Origin: Clostridium sp. UBA4548
Lineage (GTDB): Bacteria; Bacillota; Clostridia; Clostridiales; Clostridiaceae
Length of the DNA: 64,000 nucleotides
Direction of reading: 5' to 3'
Assembly: GCF_002387895.1 (NCBI RefSeq)
Contig: NZ_DGLI01000025.1
Coordinates: forward strand, 61,039 to 125,038
This document shows positions 17,754-27,226 of the stretch, piece by piece. The notes under the pieces were generated by a model. That model worked only from the letters and a program-made list of their open reading frames with translations, searched no databases and was not told the DNA's origin. Each line of letters begins with the position of its first letter. The first letter of the stretch is position 1. A program made the translations under genes and the position numbers.

Positions 17754-18158
17754 ATGAATGGAAATTTTTGGGTTACTTTATTTAAAATTTTGGTATTTTT
17801 TCCATTTATTATTGCTTTAATTTTAATTGTTGGGAAAGTGGGTAGCAAACTAAATCTAGGAACGACTAATAGGTTTATGAAGATCCTAGAGAGGCTACCT
17901 CTTTCAAAAGAAAACTCATTGCTTATTATAAAAGTTGGCGACAAAGCTTATTTAGTTAGTAACTCAATTGGTAAAATTGAAATATTAAGGCAACTAGAAC
18001 CATCAGAGATTGAGAAAATAAGAGAGATTAACACTTTAAACTTGCAGCAATTCAATAAGGGCATAGAAGGAATTAAAATGGATTCTTTTAAATTATCAAA
18101 AATAGTATCAAAATTAAATTTAAAAAAATCAGATGATGATCAAATTACTAAGGACTAG
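17754..18158 (+). CDS. fliO: Flagellar biosynthesis protein FliO
   Basis: A 134-residue protein with one membrane helix (about 8-27) followed by a basic cytoplasmic domain of the FliO/FliZ type (M-K-I-L-E-R-L-P-L-S-K-E-N-S-L-L-I-I-K-V-G-D-K-A-Y-L with strands typical of the family). FliO helps assemble the FliP pentamer of the export gate. The identity is supported by the position directly before fliP, since the family is weakly conserved. Confidence 0.85.
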   Translation: MNGNFWVTLFKILVFFPFIIALILIVGKVGSKLNLGTTNRFMKILERLPLSKENSLLIIKVGDKAYLVSNSIGKIEILRQLEPSEIEKIREINTLNLQQFNKGIEGIKMDSFKLSKIVSKLNLKKSDDDQITKD

Positions 18159-18171
18159 AGGAAAGTGATTT

Positions 18172-18981
18172 ATGAAAAAAAGAAGTTATAAACCTATTAT
18201 ATTTTTGAGTGTTTTGTTAATTTTTATTTTGATGAAAGAAAATATTGCTTATGCTGCAAACAACACTATTCCTATACCTAATGTAGATATATCCTTCAAT
18301 GAACCATCTACACCAGTTGAATATGTGGATAATATAAAATTACTATTGATATTAACTGTTCTTACAGTATTACCTTCAATACTAATTATGACAACTGGAT
18401 TTGTAAGAATAGTGACAGTTTTATCATTTTTAAAGAATGCAATTGGTGCCCAACAATCAATTCCAAGACAAGTAACAATTGGACTAGCATTATTTTTAAC
18501 TTTCTTTGTAATGGCACCAACCTTTAATACAATAACAACAGAAGCTGTAACTCCTTATTTAAATGGGGAAATCACAACAGAAGTAGCGATGGATAAAGGA
18601 GTTAAACCACTAAAGGACTTTATGCTAAAACAGACAAGAGTTAAGGATTTAAAGCTATTTTTGGAGGCAGGAAAGCTGGAGGACACTGTCAAAATAGAAG
18701 AAGGGGAAGGTGGAATTCAAACTCCAAACTATGAAGAGGTTCCTGTTCATGTTATATTACCAGCCTTTGTTATTAGTGAATTAAGAACAGCTTTTGAAAT
18801 CGGATTTATGCTGTTTATCCCTTTTTTAATCATTGATATTGTAGCATCTAGTGTTCTTATGTCCATGGGGATGTTCATGCTACCACCAGCAATGATTTCT
18901 TTACCTTTTAAATTATTGCTTTTTATATTAGTTGATGGATGGAATTTAATTAGTCAGTCTTTAATTTTAAGTTTTAAATGA
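18172..18981 (+). CDS. fliP: Flagellar export gate protein FliP
   Basis: Core export gate subunit, 269 residues, with a signal peptide (about 1-28, ending near A-Y-A-A) and four membrane helices. Signatures are T-x-x-P-S-I-L-I-M-T-T-G-F-V-R-I-V-T-V-L-S, N-A-I-G-A-Q-Q-S-I-P-R-Q-V and, near the end, S-V-L-M-S-M-G-M-F-M-L-P-P and L-V-D-G-W-N-L-I. It forms the FliP5-FliQ4-FliR1 gate with the following genes. Confidence 0.97.
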   Translation: MKKRSYKPIIFLSVLLIFILMKENIAYAANNTIPIPNVDISFNEPSTPVEYVDNIKLLLILTVLTVLPSILIMTTGFVRIVTVLSFLKNAIGAQQSIPRQVTIGLALFLTFFVMAPTFNTITTEAVTPYLNGEITTEVAMDKGVKPLKDFMLKQTRVKDLKLFLEAGKLEDTVKIEEGEGGIQTPNYEEVPVHVILPAFVISELRTAFEIGFMLFIPFLIIDIVASSVLMSMGMFMLPPAMISLPFKLLLFILVDGWNLISQSLILSFK

Positions 18982-18993
18982 TGAGGTGAGAAT

Positions 18994-19263
18994 ATGTCAG
19001 ATACAATGGTTGTTGCTCTATTAAAGGATATGATTAAGGTAGCACTTATGATTTCAGGACCAATTTTAATTACTGCTACTGTAGTAGGACTTATAATCAG
19101 CATTTTTCAGGCCACTACTCAAATACAGGAGCAAACATTAACCTTTGTTCCTAAAATTCTGGCAGTGGCTGTAGTAGGACTTTTAACAGCTAGTTGGATG
19201 GGAAATCAGTTGATTAGTTTTACTAAGCAAATTTTCACAATAATTTCGAATATTGGAGCTTAG
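18994..19263 (+). CDS. fliQ: Flagellar export gate protein FliQ
   Basis: An 89-residue gate subunit with two membrane helices (about 15-38 and 50-72). The family motif G-L-I-I-S-I-F-Q-A-T-T-Q-I-Q-E-Q-T-L-T-F-V-P-K is intact. A GAGGTGAG site precedes the ATG. It lies between fliP and fliR as in nearly all bacteria. Confidence 0.97.
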   Translation: MSDTMVVALLKDMIKVALMISGPILITATVVGLIISIFQATTQIQEQTLTFVPKILAVAVVGLLTASWMGNQLISFTKQIFTIISNIGA

Positions 19264-19274
19264 GTGGGATAAAT

Positions 19275-21116
19275 TTGATTGACTTAACATTATTTGTAGT
19301 TTTTTTCATGGTATTTTTGAGATTCACTTCGTTAATATTTTCAGTGCAAGCATTTTTCCCAAGTGACACTCCAGCACTTTTGAAGATTGGTTTATCAATG
19401 GTGATTTCCATAGTAATTACACCTTTTTTGGATTCTAGTTCTGTCGTTAGTATAAATAGTATGATGGGAATTATACCAATTGCTTTTAAAGAGATTATTG
19501 TAGGTCTTTCCATGGGGTTTGTTATCAATTTAATATTCTCTATGGCGCAAATGGCAGGTCAAATGATGGATTTTTCTATTGGTTTTTCAATGATGACATT
19601 ATTTGACCCAATTGCCAGCGAAAACTTATCTGTTATGGGAAGACTTTTATATTGGATTTCACTAATTGTTTTTATTCTAGTTGATGGACACTTGATTGTA
19701 ATTAAGGCTCTAATAGATAGTTTTAATGTGGTAGCATTAGGAAGCTTTACATTTTTGACTCAGCACTCAACATATATGATTCATCTTATTTTTGAGTTCT
19801 TTATTATAGGTGTTAAAATAGCAATACCTATAATATTAATATTGCTAATTACAGAAATAGTCCTTGGCTTAGTTTCAAGGGTAATGCCTCAGCTTAACGT
19901 TATGATTATGGGGATGCCTATTAAACTTTTAGTTGGTCTTTCCGCTTTTGGGTTATTAATTCCTATGATTATGAAGGTTGTAGTTACAAACATTGGAAGG
20001 CTAGATCATATATTTACACAGTACTTTAACATTTTACCTTTCCTTGTAATGTTCGTTGCTAGTGATAGCGGGGAAAAGACAGAAGAAGCAACCCCTAAAA
20101 AGAAAAAGGATGCTAAAGAAAAAGGTCAAGTTATCAAAAGTAAAGAGTTAACCTCTGCTATAGTGTTATTAACGACTACCATTGTTATTTTAATAGTTAG
20201 TGAATTTGCAGTTAATAAATTAAAGGAAACCATTATATTGTATTTGCATTACTATCCTAATTTCGTACTAAATAACCAAAGCTTTAAGGGTATTTTAATA
20301 AATTCTTTTATAAGAATTATGATGATCTTTTTACCTATTGCTATTCCGATAATGATAATTGGAGTTGTTGCTAATGTAGCACAGACTGGAAAGGTATTAA
20401 CTACAGAAACTTTAAAGCCTAAACTTGAAAAAATAAACCCCATTAGTGGCTTTAAAAGAATGTTCTCTATAAAAGCACTTGTGGATTTAATAAAGAATAT
20501 AATTATTGTAACTATTGTTGGGTATGTGGGTTATGGCTTTGTAAAAGATAATTATTACTCAATAATAAATTATAATAATTTCAAAGTTGATGTTATAGTT
20601 ACTGAGGTTTCAAAGCTTATAATAAGTATCTTTTCTAAGGTTTCAATGGTATTAATAGCTATCGGAGTGATGGATTATGTTTACCAGAGATACCAGTACA
20701 ACAAAGATTTAAAGATGACTAAACAAGAAGTCAAGGAAGAATTCAAGCAGCAAGAAGGTGATCCCTTAGTAAAATCTAAAATTAGACAAAAACAAAGGGA
20801 TATGGCAATGAGACGAATGATGCAATCAATACCCGATGCTACAGTAGTTATTACTAACCCTACTCATATTGCAATAGCATTGAAGTATGAGGAAAATAGT
20901 GGTAAGGCACCAATTGTTGTTGCAAAAGGTAGTGATAATATTGCAGTTAAAATAAAAGAAATTGCTATAGAGAATAAAGTTCCAATTATTGAAAATAAAC
21001 CCCTTGCAAGATTAATGTTTAGTAAGGTAGAGCTGGATGAAGAAGTACCTTATGACATGTATCAAGCAGTAGCAGAAATTCTTGTTTTAGTGGTAAAGGC
21101 ATCTTCAAAAAAATAA
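19275..21116 (+). CDS. Fused flagellar export protein FliR-FlhB
   Basis: A 613-residue fusion of the export gate subunit FliR (about 1-260, starting at TTG 19275 after AGGTGG) and the export switch FlhB (about 264-613). The FlhB part begins D-S-G-E-K-T-E-E-A-T-P-K-K-K-K at residue 264, has four membrane helices and the autocleavage site N528-P-T-H531, then the domain that sets substrate specificity. No stop or start lies between the parts. Natural FliR-FlhB fusions are known in clostridia and reflect the 1:1 stoichiometry and direct contact of the two proteins. FlhB senses the FliK ruler and switches from hook to filament export. Confidence 0.95.
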   Translation: MIDLTLFVVFFMVFLRFTSLIFSVQAFFPSDTPALLKIGLSMVISIVITPFLDSSSVVSINSMMGIIPIAFKEIIVGLSMGFVINLIFSMAQMAGQMMDFSIGFSMMTLFDPIASENLSVMGRLLYWISLIVFILVDGHLIVIKALIDSFNVVALGSFTFLTQHSTYMIHLIFEFFIIGVKIAIPIILILLITEIVLGLVSRVMPQLNVMIMGMPIKLLVGLSAFGLLIPMIMKVVVTNIGRLDHIFTQYFNILPFLVMFVASDSGEKTEEATPKKKKDAKEKGQVIKSKELTSAIVLLTTTIVILIVSEFAVNKLKETIILYLHYYPNFVLNNQSFKGILINSFIRIMMIFLPIAIPIMIIGVVANVAQTGKVLTTETLKPKLEKINPISGFKRMFSIKALVDLIKNIIIVTIVGYVGYGFVKDNYYSIINYNNFKVDVIVTEVSKLIISIFSKVSMVLIAIGVMDYVYQRYQYNKDLKMTKQEVKEEFKQQEGDPLVKSKIRQKQRDMAMRRMMQSIPDATVVITNPTHIAIALKYEENSGKAPIVVAKGSDNIAVKIKEIAIENKVPIIENKPLARLMFSKVELDEEVPYDMYQAVAEILVLVVKASSKK

Positions 21117-21167
21117 AATATTGATTATACATGATTAATAAAGAAATAATAAAGAAGGATGATAGAT

Positions 21168-23234
21168 TTGGCAGAGTATGGAGCTTTTAAAATTAAAAAT
21201 AACTTAGATGTTGTGGTTGCTTTTGGAGTAATTCTTATTGTACTTATGATAATTATTCCATTACCGCCAGCAATACTAGATTTTTTCTTTGCAATAAACA
21301 TATCAATATCAGTGGTAATATTGCTTATTTCAATGTTTACTACTCATGTACTACAGTTATCTGTATTTCCAACATTGTTGCTAGTTACAACTTTATTCAG
21401 ATTGGCATTAAATGTATCTTCTACGAGACTCATATTATCACAAGCTAATGCCGGTAAAATAGTTCAAGCCTTTGGTGAATTCGTTATTGGTGGTAACTAT
21501 GCAGTAGGAATAATAATTTTCTTGATTATTATAATTATTCAGTTTATTGTTATAACTAATGGAGCGGGTAGAGTTTCTGAGGTTAGTGCAAGATTTACTC
21601 TTGATGCAATGCCAGGTAAACAAATGAGTATCGATGCAGATCTGAATGCTGGCATGATAAGCGAAGAGCAAGCTAGAGAAAGAAGAAAGAATCTCCAATT
21701 AGAAGCTGATTTTTATGGAGCTATGGATGGAGCATCAAAGTTTGTTAAAGGTGATGCCATTGCTGGAATTATTGTAACTATTATAAATATAATAGGTGGG
21801 ATAATTATCGGTGTATTAATGATGGATATGGGGGCTGCAGAAGCAGCAGCCACATATACTAAATTAACTATTGGAGATGGATTGGTAGCACAAATACCTG
21901 CACTACTAATTTCAACTGCTTCTGGTATATTGGTTACTCGTTCAGGAAGTGATGAGAATTTAGGAACTCAAGTTACATCACAGCTGACTGCTTTTCCAAT
22001 TGTTATTGCAATATCTTCTTTTGTGCTATTTATCTTTGCATTAATTCCTGGAATGCCAACTTTAATTTTCTTATTACTTTCAGCAGCTACAGGTTATAGT
22101 TCATATTTATTGTATAAAGAAGAGAAGGCTAAAGTGGTATCTACTATGGAATTGCAGGAAAAAGAAATCATTGAAACTGAAAGTCGTGAGCCAGAAAGTG
22201 TAATGAATTTAATAACAGTAGAACCCCTAGAAATAGAAATTGGTTATGGACTAATTCCGTTAGCGGATGAATCATCAGGCGGAGATCTTCTTCAAAGAAT
22301 TTCCTCTGTAAGACGTCAATGTGCTATTGAGATGGGAATTGTAGTACAGCCTATTAGAATTAGAGATAATTTGCAGTTAAAAACAAATGAATACATAATA
22401 AAAATTAGAGGAACTGTAATAGCAAGATCAGAATTAATGCCAAATATGTTACTTTGTATGGATCCAAGCAATGAGGAAATTCCAATGGCTGGAATAAGAA
22501 CAGTAGAGCCAACTTTCGGGATTGAGGCGCTTTGGATTAATAAAGATCAAAGAGAAGAAGCAGAGATAAAGGGACTAACTGTTGTAGATTCAACAACAGT
22601 TATGGTGACACACCTAACTGAGACTATTAAATCTCATAGTCATGAACTCCTTGGTCGTCAAGAAACAAAACTTATTATTGATTCAGTTAAGGAAAAGTAT
22701 AGTACAGTAGTTGAAGAGTTAATTCCAGAGTTGATGACAATTGGTGAAATTCAAAAGGTACTTCAAAATTTGTTAAGAGAGAAGGTTTCAATAAAAGATA
22801 TGGTCTCAATACTTGAATGCCTCGCGGATAATTCGAGAAACACCAAAGATATTGAGATTCTTACTGAGTATGTAAGGTTTTCTCTTGGTAGAAATATCTG
22901 TAATGAATTAGTAGATGAAAATAATGTTATCACCGTTTTAACTTTATCGCCAGAAATTGAAAATATTATTGGAAGCAACATTCAAAAATCGATGCAAGGA
23001 TCTTTTCCAGCTGTGGACCCTGAAGTAACAACTGAAATACTGAATTCAATTAGAGATGGATTGAATAGAACTTATTTTCCAAATAATACACCTGTAATTT
23101 TAGTTTCACCAAGAATAAGACCTGCTTTTAGAAAACTTATTGAAATGGTATTTCCAAATATGACCGTACTTTCACTTAATGAAATACCAAATGATATGGA
23201 GATAAGAACTGAAGGAGTTGTGGAACTACAATGA
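21168..23234 (+). CDS. flhA: Flagellar export protein FlhA
   Basis: Proton-driven core of the export apparatus, 688 residues from the TTG at 21168. The ATG at 21159 sits inside the AGAAGGATG ribosome site and is less likely. About eight membrane helices lie in the first 320 residues. The FHIPEP-type loop has R-F-T-L-D-A-M-P-G-K-Q-M-S-I-D-A-D-L-N-A-G. The large cytoplasmic ring domain has Y-G-L-I-P-L-A-D and ends with the R-P-A-F-R-K-L-I-E segment. The stop overlaps flhF by 4 bases. Confidence 0.97.
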   Translation: MAEYGAFKIKNNLDVVVAFGVILIVLMIIIPLPPAILDFFFAINISISVVILLISMFTTHVLQLSVFPTLLLVTTLFRLALNVSSTRLILSQANAGKIVQAFGEFVIGGNYAVGIIIFLIIIIIQFIVITNGAGRVSEVSARFTLDAMPGKQMSIDADLNAGMISEEQARERRKNLQLEADFYGAMDGASKFVKGDAIAGIIVTIINIIGGIIIGVLMMDMGAAEAAATYTKLTIGDGLVAQIPALLISTASGILVTRSGSDENLGTQVTSQLTAFPIVIAISSFVLFIFALIPGMPTLIFLLLSAATGYSSYLLYKEEKAKVVSTMELQEKEIIETESREPESVMNLITVEPLEIEIGYGLIPLADESSGGDLLQRISSVRRQCAIEMGIVVQPIRIRDNLQLKTNEYIIKIRGTVIARSELMPNMLLCMDPSNEEIPMAGIRTVEPTFGIEALWINKDQREEAEIKGLTVVDSTTVMVTHLTETIKSHSHELLGRQETKLIIDSVKEKYSTVVEELIPELMTIGEIQKVLQNLLREKVSIKDMVSILECLADNSRNTKDIEILTEYVRFSLGRNICNELVDENNVITVLTLSPEIENIIGSNIQKSMQGSFPAVDPEVTTEILNSIRDGLNRTYFPNNTPVILVSPRIRPAFRKLIEMVFPNMTVLSLNEIPNDMEIRTEGVVELQ

Positions 23235-24301
23235 TAATAAAACGCTACTTTGCAAGGAATATGAGAGAAGCACTAAATAAAATTAGAGAAGATTTAGGGA
23301 AAGATGCGGTTATCATTAGCCAGAGAAGGATAAAAAAACCAGGACTTAAGGGCTTTTTTTCACCTAAAGTCTTTGAAGTTACTGCAGCTATTGATTCAAA
23401 GGAAAATGTTGAGAAAGAAAAAAATCAGTCAGCTAATAATAAAAATGATAACTCGCAGATAATACTTAAAGAAATGGAAGAAATGAAATCATTAATGAAT
23501 TCATTTATGGAAAATAGTGGTAATGTTTCAAATAGTGATTTTAAGCATAAGCATAGAGTTGATACTTTGCTTAAAGATTTGGATATTTCAGACGAGGTTG
23601 TGGAGAATATCTTAAATCAATTAATCATAAGTGATGATGAAGCGGAAGTTAAAAGCTCACTAATACAATTAATTAGTGACTTTGTCAATGTTGAAACTCC
23701 TACTATGGAAGGAGTCATTGCATTAATTGGTCCTACTGGAGTTGGAAAGACTACTACAATAGCAAAGTTAGCTGGTAAACTTGCACTTATAGAGAAGAAG
23801 AAAGTTGGTCTTATAACTGTAGATACGTACAGAATTGGAGCGATAGAGCAGTTAAGAACATATGCAGAGATAATGTCAATACCTTTCAAAGTAGTGTTTT
23901 CTGCAGAGGATATGGAGATTGCCATTGAAAGTATGAAAGATTGTGATGTGGTATTAATTGATACAACAGGTAGAAGTAGTAAGAATGCTATGCAGATATC
24001 TGAACTTAGGCGATTTATAAATAAATCCAAGGCTAGAAAAGTACATTTAGTTATTAGTGCTACAACAAAAAATAGAGATGTAAATATCATAACAGAGGGG
24101 TATAGCACAATAGACTATGATTATGTAATTATTACTAAGTTAGATGAAACTGGCACTTATGGTTCTATTTTAAATATTGTTCATAATTCAGAAACTCCTA
24201 TTAGCTTTATAACTACGGGACAAAATGTTCCAGAAGATATAAAGACCCCAACTAAGAGTGAGATTGTAGATTTAATATTAGGAGAAAAGAGCATATGTTA
24301 G
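23231..24301 (+). CDS. flhF: Flagellar placement GTPase FlhF (SRP family)
   Basis: SRP-type GTPase that sets flagellum position and number, 356 residues. The N-terminal part has the M-I-I-K-R-Y-F-A-R-N-M-R-E-A-L FlhF start and a basic linker. The G-domain starts at about 160, with the P-loop L-I-G-P-T-G-V-G-K-T-T-T-I-A-K, then V-D-T-Y-R-I-G-A-I-E-Q-L, D-T-T-G-R-S and T-K-L-D-E-T. It works with FlhG, which overlaps it by 7 bases and stimulates its GTPase in known systems. Confidence 0.96.
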   Translation: MIIKRYFARNMREALNKIREDLGKDAVIISQRRIKKPGLKGFFSPKVFEVTAAIDSKENVEKEKNQSANNKNDNSQIILKEMEEMKSLMNSFMENSGNVSNSDFKHKHRVDTLLKDLDISDEVVENILNQLIISDDEAEVKSSLIQLISDFVNVETPTMEGVIALIGPTGVGKTTTIAKLAGKLALIEKKKVGLITVDTYRIGAIEQLRTYAEIMSIPFKVVFSAEDMEIAIESMKDCDVVLIDTTGRSSKNAMQISELRRFINKSKARKVHLVISATTKNRDVNIITEGYSTIDYDYVIITKLDETGTYGSILNIVHNSETPISFITTGQNVPEDIKTPTKSEIVDLILGEKSIC

Positions 24302-25164
24302 ATCAAGCAGCAAAATTGAGACAAATGGCAGAACAGTATGTTATAAAGGAAAAAAAAATAGATATTGAAACTAAGGTTTTAACTATAACCTCTGGAAAAG
24401 GCGGGGTTGGGAAAAGTAATATTGTGGTAAATTTGGGGATTGCACTCCAAAAACTTGGAAAAAAAGTTATGATTTTTGATGCTGATTTAGGTATGGGAAA
24501 TGACGACGTTCTGATTGGGTGTATTCCTAAGTATAGTGTGTTTGATATTATTTTTAATGAAAAGGAAATAAATGAAGTTTTAGTAGAGGGGCCACATGGA
24601 ATTAAACTGCTTCCAGGCGGATCTGGCATTTCCAAAGTAGATGATCTAACTGAAGTACAAAGAATGAACTTTTTAAAGAAACTAGAAAATATTGAAGGTT
24701 ATGATTACATATTAATTGATACTGGAGCAGGTATAAACAGAAGTGTTCTGGGCTTTATCGCTTGTAGTGATGAATTTCTTGTTATTTCTACACCAGAACC
24801 TACATCTCTGACTGATGCATACAGCTTATTAAAAGCAGTGAATCATTTTAAAATAAAAACATCAGCAAAAATTATAGTAAATCGAGTGATTGATGAAAAA
24901 GAAGGCAACTGCACTTTTAATAAGCTTAACAATGCTGCAGAAAGGTTTTTAAATATAAAATTATATCATTTGGGCAATGTATCTGATGATTCTAAAGTGA
25001 CTCAGGCAGTTAGAAAGCAGACACCTTTAGTATTATCTTATCCGAGTACTGATTTTACTAAAGACATCAATAAAATTGCAAATGATTTACAAGGTATTAA
25101 TTGTAGGATGACTACTAGTGGAGTTCAAGAACTATTTAAAAGAATTTTTAAAGTATTTTCTTAG
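24295..25164 (+). CDS. flhG: MinD-like flagellar number regulator FlhG (YlxH/FleN)
   Basis: ParA/MinD-family ATPase of 289 residues that limits flagellar number by acting on FlhF. An N-terminal helix (L-D-Q-A-A-K-L-R-Q-M-A) resembles the FlhF-activating segment. The deviant Walker A is S-G-K-G-G-V-G-K-S-N (about 34-43), followed by F-D-A-D-L-G-M-G-N-D-D and D-T-G-A-G-I. The C-terminal region has a possible membrane-binding helix (E-L-F-K-R-I-F-K-V-F). It overlaps flhF and is followed by a PilZ gene. Confidence 0.95.
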   Translation: MLDQAAKLRQMAEQYVIKEKKIDIETKVLTITSGKGGVGKSNIVVNLGIALQKLGKKVMIFDADLGMGNDDVLIGCIPKYSVFDIIFNEKEINEVLVEGPHGIKLLPGGSGISKVDDLTEVQRMNFLKKLENIEGYDYILIDTGAGINRSVLGFIACSDEFLVISTPEPTSLTDAYSLLKAVNHFKIKTSAKIIVNRVIDEKEGNCTFNKLNNAAERFLNIKLYHLGNVSDDSKVTQAVRKQTPLVLSYPSTDFTKDINKIANDLQGINCRMTTSGVQELFKRIFKVFS

Positions 25165-25173
25165 GGAGGCAAA

Positions 25174-25827
25174 ATGAGTACAATATCTTTTCAGGTTAAT
25201 AAGAAGTTAGAAATAATATGTAATAATGGAGCTATAACAAAAAGTCTGATCCAAGAAGTAAATGATAGGTTTTTATATATCAGTGTCCCCATGGGTGGAG
25301 GTCTTTACTATCCACTGAATCAGGATGATTTAATAGAGGGATATTATGCTGATGAAAAAGGAAATATATATAAATTTAAATCACATGTAATTGGAAGGAA
25401 ATATGAGAATATTCCACTGATTGCAATCAGTATGCCTACAGAATTTTATAAGGTACAAAGAAGAAATTACGTCAGAATTAGCTACATAACTGAAGTTAAT
25501 TATGTTGTTTTAAAGAATTATAATGAGAAAGTAGATAAAAATGCTTTAGAAGAAGAGTTTTGCAAGGGATATTCTTTAGATTTGAGTGGCGGAGGAATTA
25601 AGATTAAAATTTCATCAAAAGTAGAACCACAAGATATTCTAATGGTAAATTTACCAATTGGTAATAGGCAATATTTAGTTAAGTGCAAAGTTAAAAGAGT
25701 GGAAAAGGATGTAGATAATAATTCCTATATTTGTGGCCTTTCCTATGAAGAGATTGACGATAGTACTAGAGAACAAATTATAGGGTTTATTTTCAGATTT
25801 ATGAGAAAAAACATTAGATCTAAATAG
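25174..25827 (+). CDS. YcgR-type PilZ flagellar brake protein
   Basis: A 217-residue protein with an N-terminal YcgR domain (beta-rich, 1-90) and a C-terminal PilZ domain. The PilZ c-di-GMP motif is R-R-N-Y-V-R (about 95-100) and D-L-S-G-G-G-I-K (about 136-143). Such proteins slow or stop the motor when c-di-GMP is high (YcgR in E. coli, DgrA/YpfA in Bacillus). Its place in the operon implies that c-di-GMP control acts on the motor itself. A GGGAGG site precedes the ATG. Confidence 0.92.
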   Translation: MSTISFQVNKKLEIICNNGAITKSLIQEVNDRFLYISVPMGGGLYYPLNQDDLIEGYYADEKGNIYKFKSHVIGRKYENIPLIAISMPTEFYKVQRRNYVRISYITEVNYVVLKNYNEKVDKNALEEEFCKGYSLDLSGGGIKIKISSKVEPQDILMVNLPIGNRQYLVKCKVKRVEKDVDNNSYICGLSYEEIDDSTREQIIGFIFRFMRKNIRSK

Positions 25828-25838
25828 GAGGAATAAAG

Positions 25839-26573
25839 ATGTCTGTAGCATGCCATGTAGACGTAAAAACAGAAATTGTTAAGAAGTACCTACCACTAGT
25901 AAAATACATAGCTTCAAAAATTATAATTGGTAAGACGAAATATTTTGAGTTTGAGGATTTGGTAAGTTATGGTATACTGGGACTTATGGATGCTATAAGC
26001 AAGTTTGATGAAGATAAAGGAATGAAGTTTTCAACTTATGCATCTATAAGGATAAAGGGAGCTATTATCGATGAATTAAGAAAAAATAGTCCTATTCCTA
26101 AAAGATCTATGGATAAGCTTAATAGATATAATGAGGCTATAGAAACACTTCGTAATAAATTGCTTAGAGAACCTACTAATACTGAAATTGCAAATGAATT
26201 ACAAATTACAAAAGAAGAAGTAGCACAAGTTGAAGGGTATATAAATTATATTTCAATGGTCTCGTTGGATTCGCTACTATTTAGTGATGAAGATGATGTT
26301 GCATTGTTAAATTCTATTGAAGATGTTAATAGTCCAAGTCCACAAAAAACTCTTGAAGATATAGAGATGAAAGAATATTTATATAAGGCTCTAGATGCAT
26401 TGAGAGAGAAGGATAAACTAATACTAAATCTGTATTATTTTGAGGGGTTAACTTTAAAGCAAATTGGAGAAGTTTTAGGGGTGTCTGAGTCTAGAGTATG
26501 TCAATTACATAGCAAAGCAATTATTAACTTAAAAAATGCAATACACAAGCTTAAATACGATTTGAATTCTTAG
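25839..26573 (+). CDS. fliA: Flagellar sigma factor FliA/SigD (sigma-28)
   Basis: Sigma factor of the FliA/WhiG type, 244 residues. Region 2 has D-L-V-S-Y-G-I-L-G-L-M-D-A-I-S-K-F-D and F-S-T-Y-A-S-I-R-I-K-G-A-I-I-D-E-L-R. Region 3 is R-N-K-L-L-R-E-P-T-N-T-E-I-A. Region 4 has the helix-turn-helix L-T-L-K-Q-I-G-E-V-L-G-V-S-E-S-R-V-C-Q. It directs late flagellar genes such as flagellin. It lies near the operon end as sigD does in Bacillus, so late gene activation depends on reading through about 20 kb. No anti-sigma flgM is in the window. Confidence 0.96.
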   Translation: MSVACHVDVKTEIVKKYLPLVKYIASKIIIGKTKYFEFEDLVSYGILGLMDAISKFDEDKGMKFSTYASIRIKGAIIDELRKNSPIPKRSMDKLNRYNEAIETLRNKLLREPTNTEIANELQITKEEVAQVEGYINYISMVSLDSLLFSDEDDVALLNSIEDVNSPSPQKTLEDIEMKEYLYKALDALREKDKLILNLYYFEGLTLKQIGEVLGVSESRVCQLHSKAIINLKNAIHKLKYDLNS

Positions 26574-26588
26574 AAATAGGGTGGATAC

Positions 26589-27191
26589 ATGTATATTTTA
26601 TTAATTTTCATTGGAGTTTCCTTAGTAATTTTAAATGCAAAAGCTATAAAAAAGGAAAAAAAATCTTTTAAGTCAACTTTTGACACTGCATCTGCCAATA
26701 TGGAGGATGTCGATTTAATGTTGCTTGAAGTAAGGAGAGAATTTGCAGAAACAATCACAGAATTACAACGTGAAATTTTAGATTTGAAGGACATAGTGGA
26801 GAAATTACTCAAAATAGATACTGAGGACATATTAGAACAAAATGTAAAAGATAGTAAAGATGTAGAAATTAATAAATTGAATAAAATAAATAATAAAATT
26901 GAAAATTTTCATAATAGTAGTGCACAAGAATTCGGAGTAAGTTATAATAAAGAGAATGATAAAATAATTAGTAGTAATTTAATAGAGAAAAACTCACCAA
27001 ATATTAAATATGAAATGGATAATGAGGTTGTTTTAGATGGACATGTTAAGGATACATTAGCAAGTGGTAATCTAAAAATTGAAGATGTGAAAAACTTATT
27101 TAATGAAGGGCTAACTTTAGATGAAATTGCATCTAGGCTTAATATAGGAAAGGGTGAAGTCCTATTAATAAAGGAATTATATTTAAGATAA
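26589..27191 (+). CDS. SwrB-like (DUF6115-type) membrane-anchored protein
   Basis: A 200-residue protein with an N-terminal membrane helix (about 2-17), a coiled coil (about 40-80), a hydrophilic Asn/Lys-rich linker (about 80-150) and a small C-terminal helix-turn-helix-like domain, I-E-D-V-K-N-L-F-N-E-G-L-T-L-D-E-I-A-S-R-L-N-I-G. This layout and the place right after the flagellar sigma gene match SwrB of Bacillus, which promotes flagellar type III export activation. Sequence similarity outside the C-terminal domain is expected to be low, so the assignment relies on architecture and synteny. Confidence 0.65.
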   Translation: MYILLIFIGVSLVILNAKAIKKEKKSFKSTFDTASANMEDVDLMLLEVRREFAETITELQREILDLKDIVEKLLKIDTEDILEQNVKDSKDVEINKLNKINNKIENFHNSSAQEFGVSYNKENDKIISSNLIEKNSPNIKYEMDNEVVLDGHVKDTLASGNLKIEDVKNLFNEGLTLDEIASRLNIGKGEVLLIKELYLR

Positions 27192-27226
27192 AGGCATGTT
27201 TTGAATTTTTAAGTGATAAGAAGATT

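Noticed and set aside
19275..21116. Assembly error joining fliR and flhB
   Set aside because: The join is clean, both parts are full length, and this fusion is known in clostridia.
23617..24108. Open frame of 163 codons on the - strand opposite flhF
   Set aside because: It lies fully inside the well-supported flhF G-domain and has no ribosome site or recognisable motif.
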